Below are positions 1 to 10,997 of a DNA stretch of 29,368 nucleotides, piece by piece. Below the pieces are notes generated by a model, which was given only the letters and a program-made list of their open reading frames with translations, was not told where the DNA came from and did no database searches. Location: positions 1-29,368 of the forward strand of contig JAYWVB010000108.1 of NCBI GenBank assembly GCA_039881045.1, in the 5' to 3' direction. Position 1 is the stretch's first letter. Each line of letters opens with the position of its first letter. This DNA is from Chaetomium olivaceum (lineage: Eukaryota > Ascomycota > Sordariomycetes > Sordariales > Chaetomiaceae). The position numbers were made by a program, and so were the translations under genes.

Positions 1-3000
1 TCTATCGGTATAGGAGCCATTCTCGGCATGCAAGCGAAGAGAGCGAGCAGATGCCAGGCAATTGGATCTCGCCTTTTGAGGGTAGTGAAGATCCCTCCAT
101 TTCGAGTGGAAGCCCCCATAACCAGGGCGCTGGACCTTCTCGGCAGTCCAGGTTCGGTGGCCGTCCCCGGACGCACCTCCAGAGACGCCAGGCGGCCTCT
201 ACAGCCATCAATACTACACCAGCCCGGAACCAACATCAACGGATGCCAGCACAAAACCCGGCGGCCAACGGAGGTACGCGCACCCAGAGCATGATGCAGC
301 CCGGCCCGGCCCATGAGCATTCGGCTTCTTTCGACCGCTACACAGGATCGTCCTCTCTTGTCCGGGGACCTTGGAATGAGCCTTACCCTCAGGAGGGTGC
401 TCCCTTCCAGCAAGAAGCGCCCCAGATGCCAATGGATCACGGACCTCCCCCGGAAGGGTTCCAGAGCCCTAATTTTCAATATTCTTGGCCACACATGCCC
501 GTGCCAGTCGACCAGTGGGGATTTCAATACCCTTCGTCTCCGACGCCCATGGCTCATCATGAAAGCTTCGACTTGCAACAGCAGCCCGGGCCGTCAGACT
601 TCTTGGTTTCTATGCAGCATTCGACGCTGTGTCCGCCTGCCAACGAAGGCACTCAGTCCCCAGGTTTGCTCGTCCCGGCCGTTCCCGTGTCTGTAAACAA
701 CGACGCGGATGCCTCAGCTGAACGTGAGGATTCAAGCGGCAGCGTGTCTGGTATGCAAACGAAACCACCTTCGGAGAATGAAGCATTCGAGGATGTCGTC
801 ACAGTTCACGGGGGTCCAGCGAATCATTCCGCTCACAGCTCGGTGGGAAGCATTGCCATCCGTGTGCGCATCCCGGAGACCCCAGCACCCCGCAGCGAAA
901 TCAGCATGAACAGCCCTGTGCGCCGGATAACGTTCGGCTATATGCCGCCCTACAGCGAGGAAAAGGAGCCGGAAGAGCCTGAGGAGCCGGCGGAAACTTG
1001 GGATCAGTCCGTCATTATTCCTGACCGTAACAGGGTCAGCCGCGGCAGCCCAGTCCGCCAGATCACCTTTGGCGACATGGCACTGGAATCGGAGCAAAAA
1101 GAACCGGAGGAACCTGCTGTTACTATTCCCGACCATAACAGGGTCGAACCTGATAGCCCTGTCCGGGGTGTTACTTTCGACGATCTTGGTGCTCCGAACT
1201 CTTCCACTCCTGAGCCCAGCAAGCCCACGGTGCCCATCCAGGTACCCGTTCCAACACTTGCTCCGGTGCCCGTTGTACGCAGGGTGGTTGAAGGCAACCG
1301 GATCCCTACATTGGCCGACGAATGGGTCCCCCAGGGCTATCAGGAAGCCCGTATCCATCAGGCTCTCTTCCAGCAGTCGACCAACATGCACCACAACGCC
1401 AGCCAAGCATCCACGGTAGCCAGCATGCCTCAAAATGACCCAACAGAGATACCGTTCCTCCGACAGCTCGAAGAGATGAGCCGCGTCAAGGCCCAGAGCA
1501 ACCAAGTGGATATCCAATCCCAACGCAACCAGGGCGACGTCCGTCTCGACCCTGACTTCTCCGGCACCGTGATCCGCCGCCGCCCGCGAGCGCACGGGCG
1601 TATCAAGTCGTGGATGGCGGCTAGCAACCGCTACATGGATACCCAGGCACCACCATACCCGGAACCGCCTCAGCCCTATGTCCACAACACCTACCAGCCG
1701 CTGCCAGTATCCGAGCCCTTGGAAGCGCCGGGCCCGTCCAAGCCCAAGTCCAACAAGAAGCGCAAGAACAAGCAGTCCAAAACCCGGCCCAACCTCGACT
1801 CCCAGCCGAGCACCCGGCCCACGACCCCCTTCCCATACCTTAACCCGGTGCCAACACCGGTGCCAGCACAAACCCCGGCACCCATCACCCGGCCCCAAAC
1901 CCCGGCTTCCGTCCAACACGTCGAGGATTCCAACCTCTACGACGCCACTCCTCCCAGGCGTGACCGCAAGGGCAAGGACAAAGCCACCACCACAACCAGT
2001 GCCCCAACCCCCCAGGTTAACGACCCGGCACCGGAACAGGCCGTCCCCGACCCAATCTCCGACCCCACCACATCCATATCCGCATCCACGCCCACGAACA
2101 CAAACACGAACACCGAAACCACCAGCACCCGTTCGCAGACCCCTGCCCAAACTGCCCAAACTGCCCCAACCGTCGTCCCAAGCTGCAGCAGCAGCAAGAG
2201 CAGCAAGAACAACGACGCCGAACAGGCCAACGGCGAGCCCGAAGATCTCTACAACGCCACGCCGAAGCGCGACAGGAAGGGCAAGGGCAAGGATGTGGCG
2301 CGGGATGGTGGTGGTGGTGGTGGTGTGAGCGGTAGTGTGAGCGGTGGTGTGGGCGTGGGAGCCGAGCAGCAGGAGCGAGACCATGCCAGCGACGACGGGC
2401 AGATTGTGGAACTCTGCCGCAACAGATGGGGTGAGGAGTACCTGAGGGTTAAGAAGGTGCCGGTGTATGATTTTAGGGTCGTGAAGGGAGCGGATGGGGA
2501 CGTTGCGGGGTGTTTCGTCCGTAGGCCTGATCTGACGTGGGGGATGAGGGTGAGAAGAAGGTTCACAGCACCGCCGCGATGCGACATGATGCCGGATTGG
2601 GGGAGGACGTTGCCGCGGCTGGTGACAACAACAACAAGAAGAAGCCAGTGGTGCATCAAAAGAAGAAGGCCGAGCACGAGGACCAGGCCGCGGACCAAAA
2701 CCCGATAACAACAACAAGAGCAACGACACCGGGGGCCCCAACTACCGCGCCGACGCCGGCGGCTCACTCCGCATCCCACGTCACCGCTCCAAAAAGAATA
2801 GGGCGGCTCGGGGCAGCTTGCTGGATCTTTTCAAGGATCAGGACCGGGCCATGGAGGAATAGGGGTCTGACGAGCCTGCGGTAACACACGAAATGGTCGA
2901 GCACTTGAAGGATCCTGCCGCCATTGCTGATGGGGAGTTGGGCCAGGAGGAGACGAACCGGGAGGAGATGAGCCGGGAGATGACGAGCCTGGAGATGAAG

Positions 3001-3197
3001 GGTCAGGAGATTGCCGGGAAGAAAAAGAGAAATAAGAAAAAAAACAAGAAAAACAAGAAGGGCAAGGCCCAACCAAAAAAAGAAGGGATGACGGGGACGA
3101 GGACAAGAATGGGTTGCTGAGTGGGAAGGTGTTTATTGGCGTGTTTATGGTTTTGTTTTTGTTTTTGGGTGTCCTCCTCCAGATTGTGTTATTTTGA
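1..3197 (+). CDS. Large disordered protein of unknown function, frame broken near 3' end, possible C-terminal membrane anchor
   Basis: I do not recognise this protein. An open frame of 885 codons runs from ATG 51 to 2708; the same frame is open upstream to the window edge, so the 5' end may be incomplete. The product is rich in Pro, Ser, Thr, Gln and Glu and looks mostly disordered. Three diverged copies of a block with SPVR.(I/V)TF followed by EPEEPA and PD.NRV lie around residues 285-380. A second motif, LY(D/N)ATP..RDRKGK, occurs twice (about residues 630 and 730). Coding-like sequence continues past 2708 in other frames: frame moves near 2539-2543 (G5), 2697-2703 (A4C3) and 3075-3081 (A7), always needing one extra base. 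A TAG at 2860-2862 also interrupts it. The last segment is very Lys-rich, then acidic, then a hydrophobic stretch of about 23 residues ending at TGA 3195-3197. Inferred: one gene ending in a membrane tail. Function unknown. Confidence 0.6.
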
Positions 3198-3899
3198 GGC
3201 CCCGGTTGGGAACGAGGGATGAATCAGGATAGAGCCGGGCTTGGAACCCAGACTGAGAAGGATATAGTTCGTTCAGGATGGTGTTCGCTGCTGTTGGTGC
3301 GGCGACTGGATGGATATGTACCTTTGAGGTTTGGGAATTCTGGCGTGGTTACTAGATTGATTCACGTAATGGTTGGAGGGATGCTGTTAGTTGGCGATCT
3401 TTCTCTGTAATGTTTGTACTATAAAGGGTACACAATGAAGTGTTCATGATAAATCAACAGTGAATAGATGCATGTCTGTATAGCTATGAGTGTTGAAGTT
3501 ATGACGGTGGCTGACCATACCTCCTCTAACACAGTGAACATGAAGGACATTCATTGTATAGCTGTGTACCATCAGACTCCAATTTATACACCTTGTCCCT
3601 TTCCTTTTCTCATATTTAGGTCCTACAAATACATACAATCAAACCCTGGCTTGTAGGGTTCCCCTGACAACCCAACTCCCCTGTTCTTAACAAACAGCAA
3701 GACTATTCAGGCGGCCTCGAAGCCAAGCATTTATTCATTCCTCACTTCTCCTGACCTTGTACCACCACCAAGTAGGCAATCAATCATCTACTCACTCCTC
3801 ATTGACATCTTGCCCGTATCATCCCCATCATTATCAGTTCCCCGATCAATCATATTGCCTGCTAGCTCACCGCCCCGCCTCACCACCCGCCCCTGCCCT
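3198..3899. other. Intergenic, convergent gene ends
   Basis: This 0.7-kb gap lies between the ends of two convergent genes. It is more AT-rich than the coding DNA on both sides. The short ORFs in it have no recognisable content, and no RNA gene or repeat was seen. Confidence 0.6.
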
Positions 3900-6800
3900 T
3901 CACATAACCGAGCACTCGCCCTCCTGCTGCTTCCCGATCTTACTTCGCGATATCCTCTCCCTAGCGCGCGGGCCGCTCTTGCCGGAGCGCTTGAGGTCCT
4001 CCAGCCGCTCTCTCGCTTTGGGAAAGTCCTGGGCTGTTACGAAGTGTCAGCATCTGCTCATTCTTTCTTTCCTCCGCCCACTCCCCGTATGGGTCGATAA
4101 ATGGCATGAAATAAAACTTACCAGCAGCTCTCCAATACCACCTCTTCGCATCCTCCAAGTTCGCCGCCACACCAATCCCCACCTCAGTAAAATACCCCAT
4201 CGCATACTCCGCCTTGGACAGCCCCGCCATCGCCGCCTTCCGCGCCCACAGGTACGCCTCCGTATCACTCTGCTGCAGCACGCCCTCACTACCCGTCAGA
4301 TACCAACCCGACAAAGCTAACTCACTTTGGTGCTCCTCCTGCATGGCAGCACGGGAATACCACATAATCGACAGGCGCGGATCGATGGGGCAGCCGAGCA
4401 GGCCGTACTCGTGGGCACACCCCAGACGGAACTGGCTGAACTTGTAGCCCAGCTCGGCGGCCTGCTGAAACAGCTGACAGGCGTAGGGCTCGTCGCGTAT
4501 AATGACGTCGTTGGGCTCGGCGCTCTCGTACAGCAGGGCAAGCTCGTGCAGCGCGTGCGGGTTCTCGGCCGTGGCGCGCTCGGCGGCGCGCTTCAGCCAG
4601 CTGATGGCCTCGCGCGGGTTGCGCGGCTGCCCGAGCAGGCCCTTGATCAGGATCATGCCGACCTTGTACATGGCCGGGGTATCGCCGAGGGTGGCAGCCC
4701 GCTTGTACCACTGCGTGGCCTTGAGCGGGTCCTTGCGCGTGCCACCGCCCTCGTCGTTGCCGATCTCGCAGCAGACCGCGGTGCGGTAGGCGGCCGCGGC
4801 GTGGCCGAGCTTGGCAGCGGACTGGTAGAGCGAGAAGGCGTGCGCGTTGTCGGGCTCGCTGCCGAAGAGGCCGCGTCCGAGGCAGTCGGCGAGGAAGAAC
4901 ATGGCGTCCGGGTTGTTGGCCTTTTCGAGCTTGCGGAGGATCTTGTGGGCGTCCACGAGGTAGCGGTCGCGGGAGCGGGCGCGGGCCTTGGGATCCGGGA
5001 GATTGGGCACGAGCGCGTCGGACGCCTCGACGAGGCGCTTAGCAAGGCGGAGGGCGGTCACTTGGTCGCCGGCATCGTTCTTGACCACGGCCCGCAAGTG
5101 CTCTAGTTCTTCGATGGTGACGGGTGCTTCCGCAGGCTTCGCTGCCGGCTCGTTGGGAAGCGGTTGAATAGGCGGCGGGCCTTGTTGGTAGCCGCCAGAA
5201 GGAGGGGGGCCAGAGCTGCCGCTGTAATTGGTGGCTCCGCTGTAATTCCTCACCGGCGGCGGCCGATCGCTGAGGTTGACCACCGAGCCAGGCATGTGGC
5301 CGGGGCGAACGGGCGTGGGATGGGAGGGAAGACTATCTGGACTGGGTCCTGGCTGCGGCGAAGGCTGCATACCAGGTCGGTAAGGCGCCGGCCCCGGAGG
5401 TAACCCCGGCCCTGGAGACGGACCGGCACGTCCCTGGTAAGGTTGTGGCCCGCCGGGCAATCCCGCTGGCGACTGGCCGGGCTGTTGAGTAGGCAGCGGC
5501 GGGATGTCGCCTGCCATCTCGAACACGGCCGTCTGCGAGTTACGCAAGTCGGGCTGGGACTTTGCCCTGCTCACCTCGGGGTATCTACCAGGCCCACGCT
5601 GAGCTGCTCCTGCTGGCCGGGTTGCATGTGCTGGTCGAATGAGTTCCTCGGCGGCTGCGCGGACATGGCATCGAAATCCGGCGCCTCAGATGCGGCCGGA
5701 GCCGAGGGAGGGTTCTGCCCCGGGTAACCTTCATTGCCACCGTAGTAGTCATAGAAATTGTCGATAGACGAAGGCCGCTCTTGGCCGTAGCCCGAGTCGG
5801 GCCCAGCTCTCTGCGGAGGCTCCCGATATCCTTCTTGCTGAGGAGGACCGTTGCCGCTCGGGGGGTAGATTCTAGGCGGAGGCTGCCTCATCCCTTGCGC
5901 GGTGCTCGGTCTCTGCGGCGCGCCACGGGGAGGAGGACCATTGAAAGGGGCGCTATCCCGCCGCATAGGAGGGCCGGGTTGGCGCATGTCCATTTGATCT
6001 CTGGTCGGCATCGTCATGCTCCGAGACGGGGGTCCAAAGTTCTCCTCTTGATAACCGCCTCCTTGCGGTCCGTATCCGGGCCCTGGCGGAGGAGGGCCAC
6101 GACGTTGATCGGGATAATCTTGCGGGTGGTAGGCTTGCGGTGGACCACGAGGAGGTCCCATCGGGCCCGGTCCACCGTAACCGTTCGGAGGGCGCATGGG
6201 CGGCCCTCGCTGTTGTGGTGGGCCGTTCGGACCTCTCGGACCCGGTCGCTGTCCTGATAAGTCCATGCCTTCCATACCTGCCACGATCTGCTGCTCCTGT
6301 TCCAAGTCCGTTCTGCGTGAGGCACCGGGAAATGACGGGAAAGGGCCGGCATGGCCTGGGCCACCAGAATTAGCCGGGCTCGGCCCACCCATGGGCGGTC
6401 CTCGGTTTGCTGGGATGAAGTGTTAGCATACCCATTGTGACAAGCGGCGGTTATGGGTTAGCAAAACTCACCACCTGGGTCCGAGTTTGCGGCTCGCTCA
6501 GCCGGCATTGGTCGACCACCACGGCCGGGCGGGGGGTAGCCTCGGCCGCCAGGGCCTTGAGGATAGCCGCCACCGCGGGGCGGGTAGGCGCCTCCTCGAC
6601 CACCACCGCCAGGCGGAGGCCTCATTGGGCCGCCTCTTCCACTGGGCATCGGTCGCCCTCCACCTCTTCCAGGTCCGGGTCCGTTCGGGCCCTGATCGTA
6701 GTATTCCTGCTGATAGTCTTGATTCGGAGGTCCTCCTCTTCCGTAACCGCCGTCGTCGTATTGCTGCCCACCGTAACCCTGATCATAACCCTGGTCGTAC

Positions 6801-7015
6801 CCATTGCCATATTCGTCGTAGCCTTGGCCCTGGCCGTATCCGTCTTGATACTGATCGTACTGCTGTTGGGGCGGCGGCGCGTTGTATTGTTGTTGTCCTG
6901 GAGGACCCGGGGGGTATTGTCGCTGTGGCGGCGGGCGCTGAGCTCCCGGTCCTCCACCATATTGGCGTCCACCACCAGGGCCAGGGGCTCCATCGTATTG
7001 CCCGTTATACGCCAT
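3900..7015 (-). CDS. SKT5: Chitin synthase activator, SKT5/Chs4 family (Sel1 repeats, C-terminal CAAX)
   Basis: This family recruits and activates class IV chitin synthase (yeast Chs3) at the plasma membrane and septum. Three exons: 7015-6472, 6409-4122 and 4033-3900. Introns are 6471-6410 (branch GCTAAC) and 4121-4034 (GTAAGT...CAG). Residues 1 to about 600 are Gly/Pro/Gln/Tyr-rich and disordered. Residues of about 665-944 form tandem Sel1-like repeats with the typical A..WY.+AA and G.A.A...L patterns. The last exon ends in CSVM, a CAAX box predicting farnesylation, as known for yeast Skt5. One defect: the frame entering from upstream meets TGA at 5573-5571, while the conserved frame continues from 5574. 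One added base next to the GG at 5575-5576 joins them and gives 2967 nt (988 residues), divisible by three. No credible intron fits there. The divergent neighbour is CBP4, 2 kb away. Confidence 0.92.
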
Positions 7016-9065
7016 GATGCCAACCGACCGAGTCCGCGTCGGTGGTGTCCTGTCTGACTTGTAATTATTGTTGTCGTTTCTGTGGCGGATCTAGATTAGT
7101 CGCATGGCAATGGCACCAGATGGCGATTTCGAAAGCCCGAATTAAGTCGGCAAATCCGGAGGTCGTTCTCGATTTATTTCGGCAAGTCGAGCGAGACAGC
7201 GAAGAAGGTCGATGGGCGACACACAAGTCGGCGGCCTCGTAGGATCCGCAGCGCAACGACGACACAGCCCAGAGACTAAGAGGCAAAGGAAGTGTGATGG
7301 TCTTAACTGTCGTCTTTCGAAGGAACGCGCGTCTAGAGGTTGCAGCACAAAAATACAGAAAGGAAGGGTGTGAAACAGTCGAGCATGCAGTGCTCCCAAG
7401 GAATGGAATGGCCGGCGGGACCGGGCAAGGTGTTGAAAAGTGCGGTCGTTGAAAAAGGTCACAACCCGGAGGCAGAGGAATGCATTGTGCCCCGGGCCCT
7501 TGCTGGATAAGCTAAAAGCCGTTCTTCCGTGGCCCGGGTGCACCCCTCAGGCTTGGACGGGTAGGGTGGGTTTTGGCCCAGCGCGGGGCCAGCCCCGGCC
7601 CAGGGGTTGTTACACATGTCAAGGGTCTCGATACAACGCTGTGTAATGAACCCTTAATTGCCGTTCTATTGATCCAGCGAGGCGCGTCTTGTGTCAACTG
7701 CCTTCTTTCTCAAGACTGGCGCTTATTAGAGCGCTGTCAAAAGAAGGTAGCCAGCTTTGCTTTTCCTTCTCCTCTTCCATTCCCTGGGCGGGCTACTCTT
7801 CAACCCAGGTATCTACCAAGTTTGTGTGGATGTGATACGGGTGTAATAACACAACAACCCGGGCCGTATGAGGAGAGAGTCAGCTGGACCCCCTCTGGGT
7901 TCTCCCTCTGAAGTTTGGTTCTCAGCATGGTGATCAGTGGGTTGATTCGCCCTCAGACTCAGACGCTCCCGGGTTTTTCTCTCTTGCCGACGAGTTTGCA
8001 TGGGCGATCTCCCTCCTACCTGTCAAAGCCTTTTCATGTCTGCATCTTCAGGCCCGAGGGCCGGCTGACGGGAGAGGTGTTGACGCGGCGGTGTAATTAC
8101 CTGACACGGCCGCGTATCAAAAGCCGCCCACTGTCTCGTCGTGATTGGTATTGAAGCCCCTACCCGCCACGTTTGATCACGGAACTGGACGGCTGTGGGC
8201 TTGCTGTCGATGGGCCAGACGGGAATTATTTGACCGAACTCCTCTGCAGCTGGAGCCTGGCTTGGACAGGACAGGACTGGCAACGAAACGCTCAGGGGGA
8301 TAGAGCAGTGCATTTGCCTGCATGTCTGCAGGCCTGCGGCGGCACCAAATTACTTCGTACTTCGTACCAACCGCGTCCTGGAGTCCTTCATGAGAGCGGG
8401 CATTGTCGAAAACCCACAGCTGGTTTCTCAACGTCACAGAGACGTAAGATTCGAAAAAGGAGCCACTGCACCTTGTCATCCGCCCGGCATCCGAGATTGT
8501 CTTCATGGATGGCCCTAGCTTGTGTTTCAAGACATCTACTGTCCGTCTGTCCCGAAGCCTGTCGTGGCGTGTTCTCCTCATTGTGTTGCCTTGGAAACAC
8601 ACCGATTGAATCTTGCATTTGAGATATCAAAGGAGCAGGGCTGGCTTGGCTTTCAACGACTGAGTGGTGATTGTGAGAAAGGCCCGATACGGACTTTGTG
8701 ACGATGGCTTGTTGTGCGGGAGAGCCGCATTGCCATTGGGCCTTGTCCCAGAAAGAAACTTTCAAGAAGAAACATTCTGAGACGACAGCCGTTGGCGGCC
8801 CCAGATGGTTCAGCGGGGCCGCTGCCGCATGACCGTGCCCCACAGCCAAGCTCGACCCTTGCCTCCTTCCTCCTGGGCAATTTTCTGCCGTATCCGGCCG
8901 CCCTCGAGCAGCTGACCTCATTGAGAAGGAGAGTTGAAGACTTGGAGATTTGATGAGCGAATAGAGAAATCGAAAGGAAAAACTCACGCAATAAATACTC
9001 AAGGGTATCACTCGACTCTCAGGGACCGGCTAACCAAGCAGGGATCTTGAGTTCACCCCTTCAAT
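7016..9065. promoter_or_regulatory. Long divergent intergenic region between SKT5 and CBP4
   Basis: This gap of about 2 kb separates the start codons of SKT5 (-) and CBP4 (+). It must hold both promoters and 5' leaders. ORFs of up to about 200 codons exist on both strands, but their translations look random and no intron-joined domain was recognised. A short tandem ACTTCGT repeat lies near 8352-8366. I see no tRNA, rRNA or transposon coding sequence. Confidence 0.45.
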
Positions 9066-9571
9066 ATGGTCAAAAAACCTTTCAACTGGTGGTTATGGAC
9101 CAAGATGCTCGTTGCGTAAGTTATCCTGGGCCGCAGTGAAACCGGCATCTGGCTGACAAGATGAGATAGGGGCGGTGCCATCATAGTCGGTGGTCCAGCT
9201 TTCACAAGATGGGTGCAGCCCACTGACGAGGAACTCTTCCAAAAATACAACCCCGAACTCCAGAAGCGGAGTCTGGAGAGGAGATTCGAGCGGCAGCAGG
9301 AGTTTGACGACTTTGTTAATAGACTCAAGAGGGACGCAAAATCCGACAAGCCAAGTAAGTGCTGGATAGCGGTGGTGAAGATACCGCCGGTTTCGGTGCT
9401 AACGAGGACGCAGTATGGACTGTCCAAGCTGAGAGAGAAAAGGAGCGCGTAAGACAGGCCGCCCTTGCAGAGTCACTGAAAGTGGCAGAGGAACTCAAGG
9501 CCAGGAAAGAAGCCATCAGGAGGGAGGCTGGGTTGCCGACAGAATCTGCATCATCTCAGGCCACCCGGTGA
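9066..9571 (+). CDS. CBP4: Cbp4, mitochondrial complex III (cytochrome bc1) assembly factor
   Basis: Cbp4 is an inner-membrane protein needed with Cbp3-Cbp6 for cytochrome b maturation and bc1 complex assembly. Exons are 9066-9115, 9170-9354 and 9414-9571, together 393 nt (130 residues). Introns are 9116-9169 (GTAAGT...TAG) and 9355-9413 (GTAAGT, branch GCTAAC, CAG). The N-terminus has the family pattern NWWLWTKMLVAGG, forming one membrane span at about residues 8-28. It is followed by P.FTRWV.PT.EELF..YNPELQ+RSLE. The C-terminal half is a charged helix, probably coiled coil, with the typical I/VW motif after the second intron and REAGLP near the end. Length, exon phases and motif order all agree with fungal Cbp4. 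The ATG is chosen because it precedes the conserved W-rich start. Confidence 0.93.
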
Positions 9572-10336
9572 TACGGCTGAAAAGGGTGACGGACGACTAG
9601 TTGACTGTACGATGTGTCTGATTTGGATTGTACAACAAGAAACTCTCACAACGACGGCTCATGGGGCTGAGGGCATAGTCGATTGGAGCTTGACATGTGA
9701 GATCCACGATTTAGAATTGGTTGAGGCCAAGCATCTTGGTCTACATGTTACGAGTATATCGGTAAAAGAGTCCCGTTGTTAGAGATTTTGAAAACGGTCA
9801 GCAACTAATATTATAAAAAAATAAAATACAAATCCCAGCTTTCCCAACATGATCATTTAGTAGATGCAGGGTGGCCGGCCAAACTGCCCGTTATACCTGC
9901 TTACCTCTTGAACCCCCCTGTTTGTTAGGAGGCGAGATCCGTGTAAGGTGAGGGGCTCGGTGAGATCGGTGAACGGCTGTCAAGGTGGGGTAAAAGTTTA
10001 TGCGTGCGAAAAATATCAGGGCCCAGGCGCACACAAATTCTCCAACCACTGACGACCAGACAAGGCAGAAGGCATCGCGGGCCTATCAAGATACTCCGAG
10101 GTAAAACCAGGACGGAATTTATCCCCGATTGACAGAGTACGTTCCAACCCGCTGTTTCGCACCTCTGACGATTGCATCCCCGCACGAGCAGACCAGCAAG
10201 GCGTTGTGTGTGTGTGCACTGGCCCCAGAACTGCCCTAGGCTAACTAATCAACCCAAGCTCAAGCTTACCGAGTTGTCGCCCCAGCCCATCTCGTCCCCT
10301 CCCCCACCAAAACTCCATCCAACACATTCCAACATC
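9572..10336. other. Intergenic, CBP4 3' flank and NAC beta promoter
   Basis: About 765 bp without recognisable coding content. An AT-rich stretch at about 9800-9835 probably belongs to the CBP4 3' region. CT/CA-rich sequence just before 10337 is typical of a fungal core promoter and leader. No RNA gene was recognised. Confidence 0.5.
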
Positions 10337-10997
10337 ATGGCGGACATCCAGGAACGTTTGAAGAAGCTTGGTGCTTCCGCTCGTATCGGTACGTTGCTGC
10401 TTCTCACATCTCGACTTCCCCGCTTCCGATCGGCCGACTAACCCACCTCGCCGCCAGGGTATGTCTAGATTCAAAAACGCCGAAAATTGCCTCGACGCCT
10501 GCGCAATGGTCCGGGATTCTGACGAACTTCTGTGACGAATAGTGGCAAGGGTACTCCCCGGAGGAAGGTCAAGCGCGCGCCTGCGCGCTCTGCCGGCGAT
10601 GACAAGAAGCTGCAGCAGTCGCTGAAGAAGCTCAACGTCCAGCCCATCCAGGCCATCGAGGAGGTCAACATGTTCAAGAGCGACGGCAACGTTATCCACT
10701 TCGCCGCTCCCAAGGGTGCGTACGATCGGTCGAGAGGGGGGACGGACGAATTACTAACAGGTTGAACCTCTAGTTCACGCCGCTGTCCCCTCCAACACCT
10801 TCGCCATCTACGGCAATGGTGAGGACAAGGAGCTGACCGAGCTCGTGCCCGGCATCCTCAACCAGCTCGGCCCCGACTCGCTTGCCTCGCTCCGCAAGCT
10901 GGCCGAGAGCTACCAGAACCTGCAGCAGAAGAAGGATGATGACGATGAGATCCCCGACCTCGTGGCCGGCGAGAGCTTCGAGAACAAGGTCGAGTGA
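10337..10997 (+). CDS. EGD1: Nascent polypeptide-associated complex subunit beta (NAC beta, BTF3/Egd1 family)
   Basis: NAC beta pairs with NAC alpha at the ribosome exit tunnel to shield nascent chains. Sure exons: from 10337, then 10543-10715, then 10774-10997. The last intron is 10716-10773 (branch ACTAAC). The N-terminus MADIQERLKKLGASARIG leads to the ribosome-binding GKGTPRRK motif, then the NAC domain (about residues 38-103, IEEVNMF, VIHF, LNQLG.DSL..L++LAE) and an acidic tail ending in FENKVE. The first intron region (10389-10542) can be read two ways. (a) Two introns, 10389-10457 (GTACGT, branch GACTAAC, CAG) and 10459-10542 (GTATGT...TAG), flanking a 1-nt exon at 10458, give RIGGKG and 450 nt. 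(b) One intron, 10393-10542, with a poor GTTGCT donor gives RIGTGKG and 453 nt. Both keep the frame. The identity is certain; the splice pattern is not. Confidence 0.95.

Noticed and set aside
732..2741. 669-codon open frame on the minus strand across gene 1
   Set aside because: It is a mirror of the GC-rich, stop-poor sense frame, with Gly/Val/Leu repeats and no domain. The plus-strand frame has better protein character and repeat motifs.
4327..5106. 259-codon plus-strand frame inside SKT5
   Set aside because: It lies antisense to the conserved Sel1 repeats and its translation is low-complexity Val/Gly/Ala/Leu.
8388..9011. 207-codon minus-strand frame between SKT5 and CBP4
   Set aside because: Composition looks random, no recognisable domain, and no support from splice sites or neighbours.
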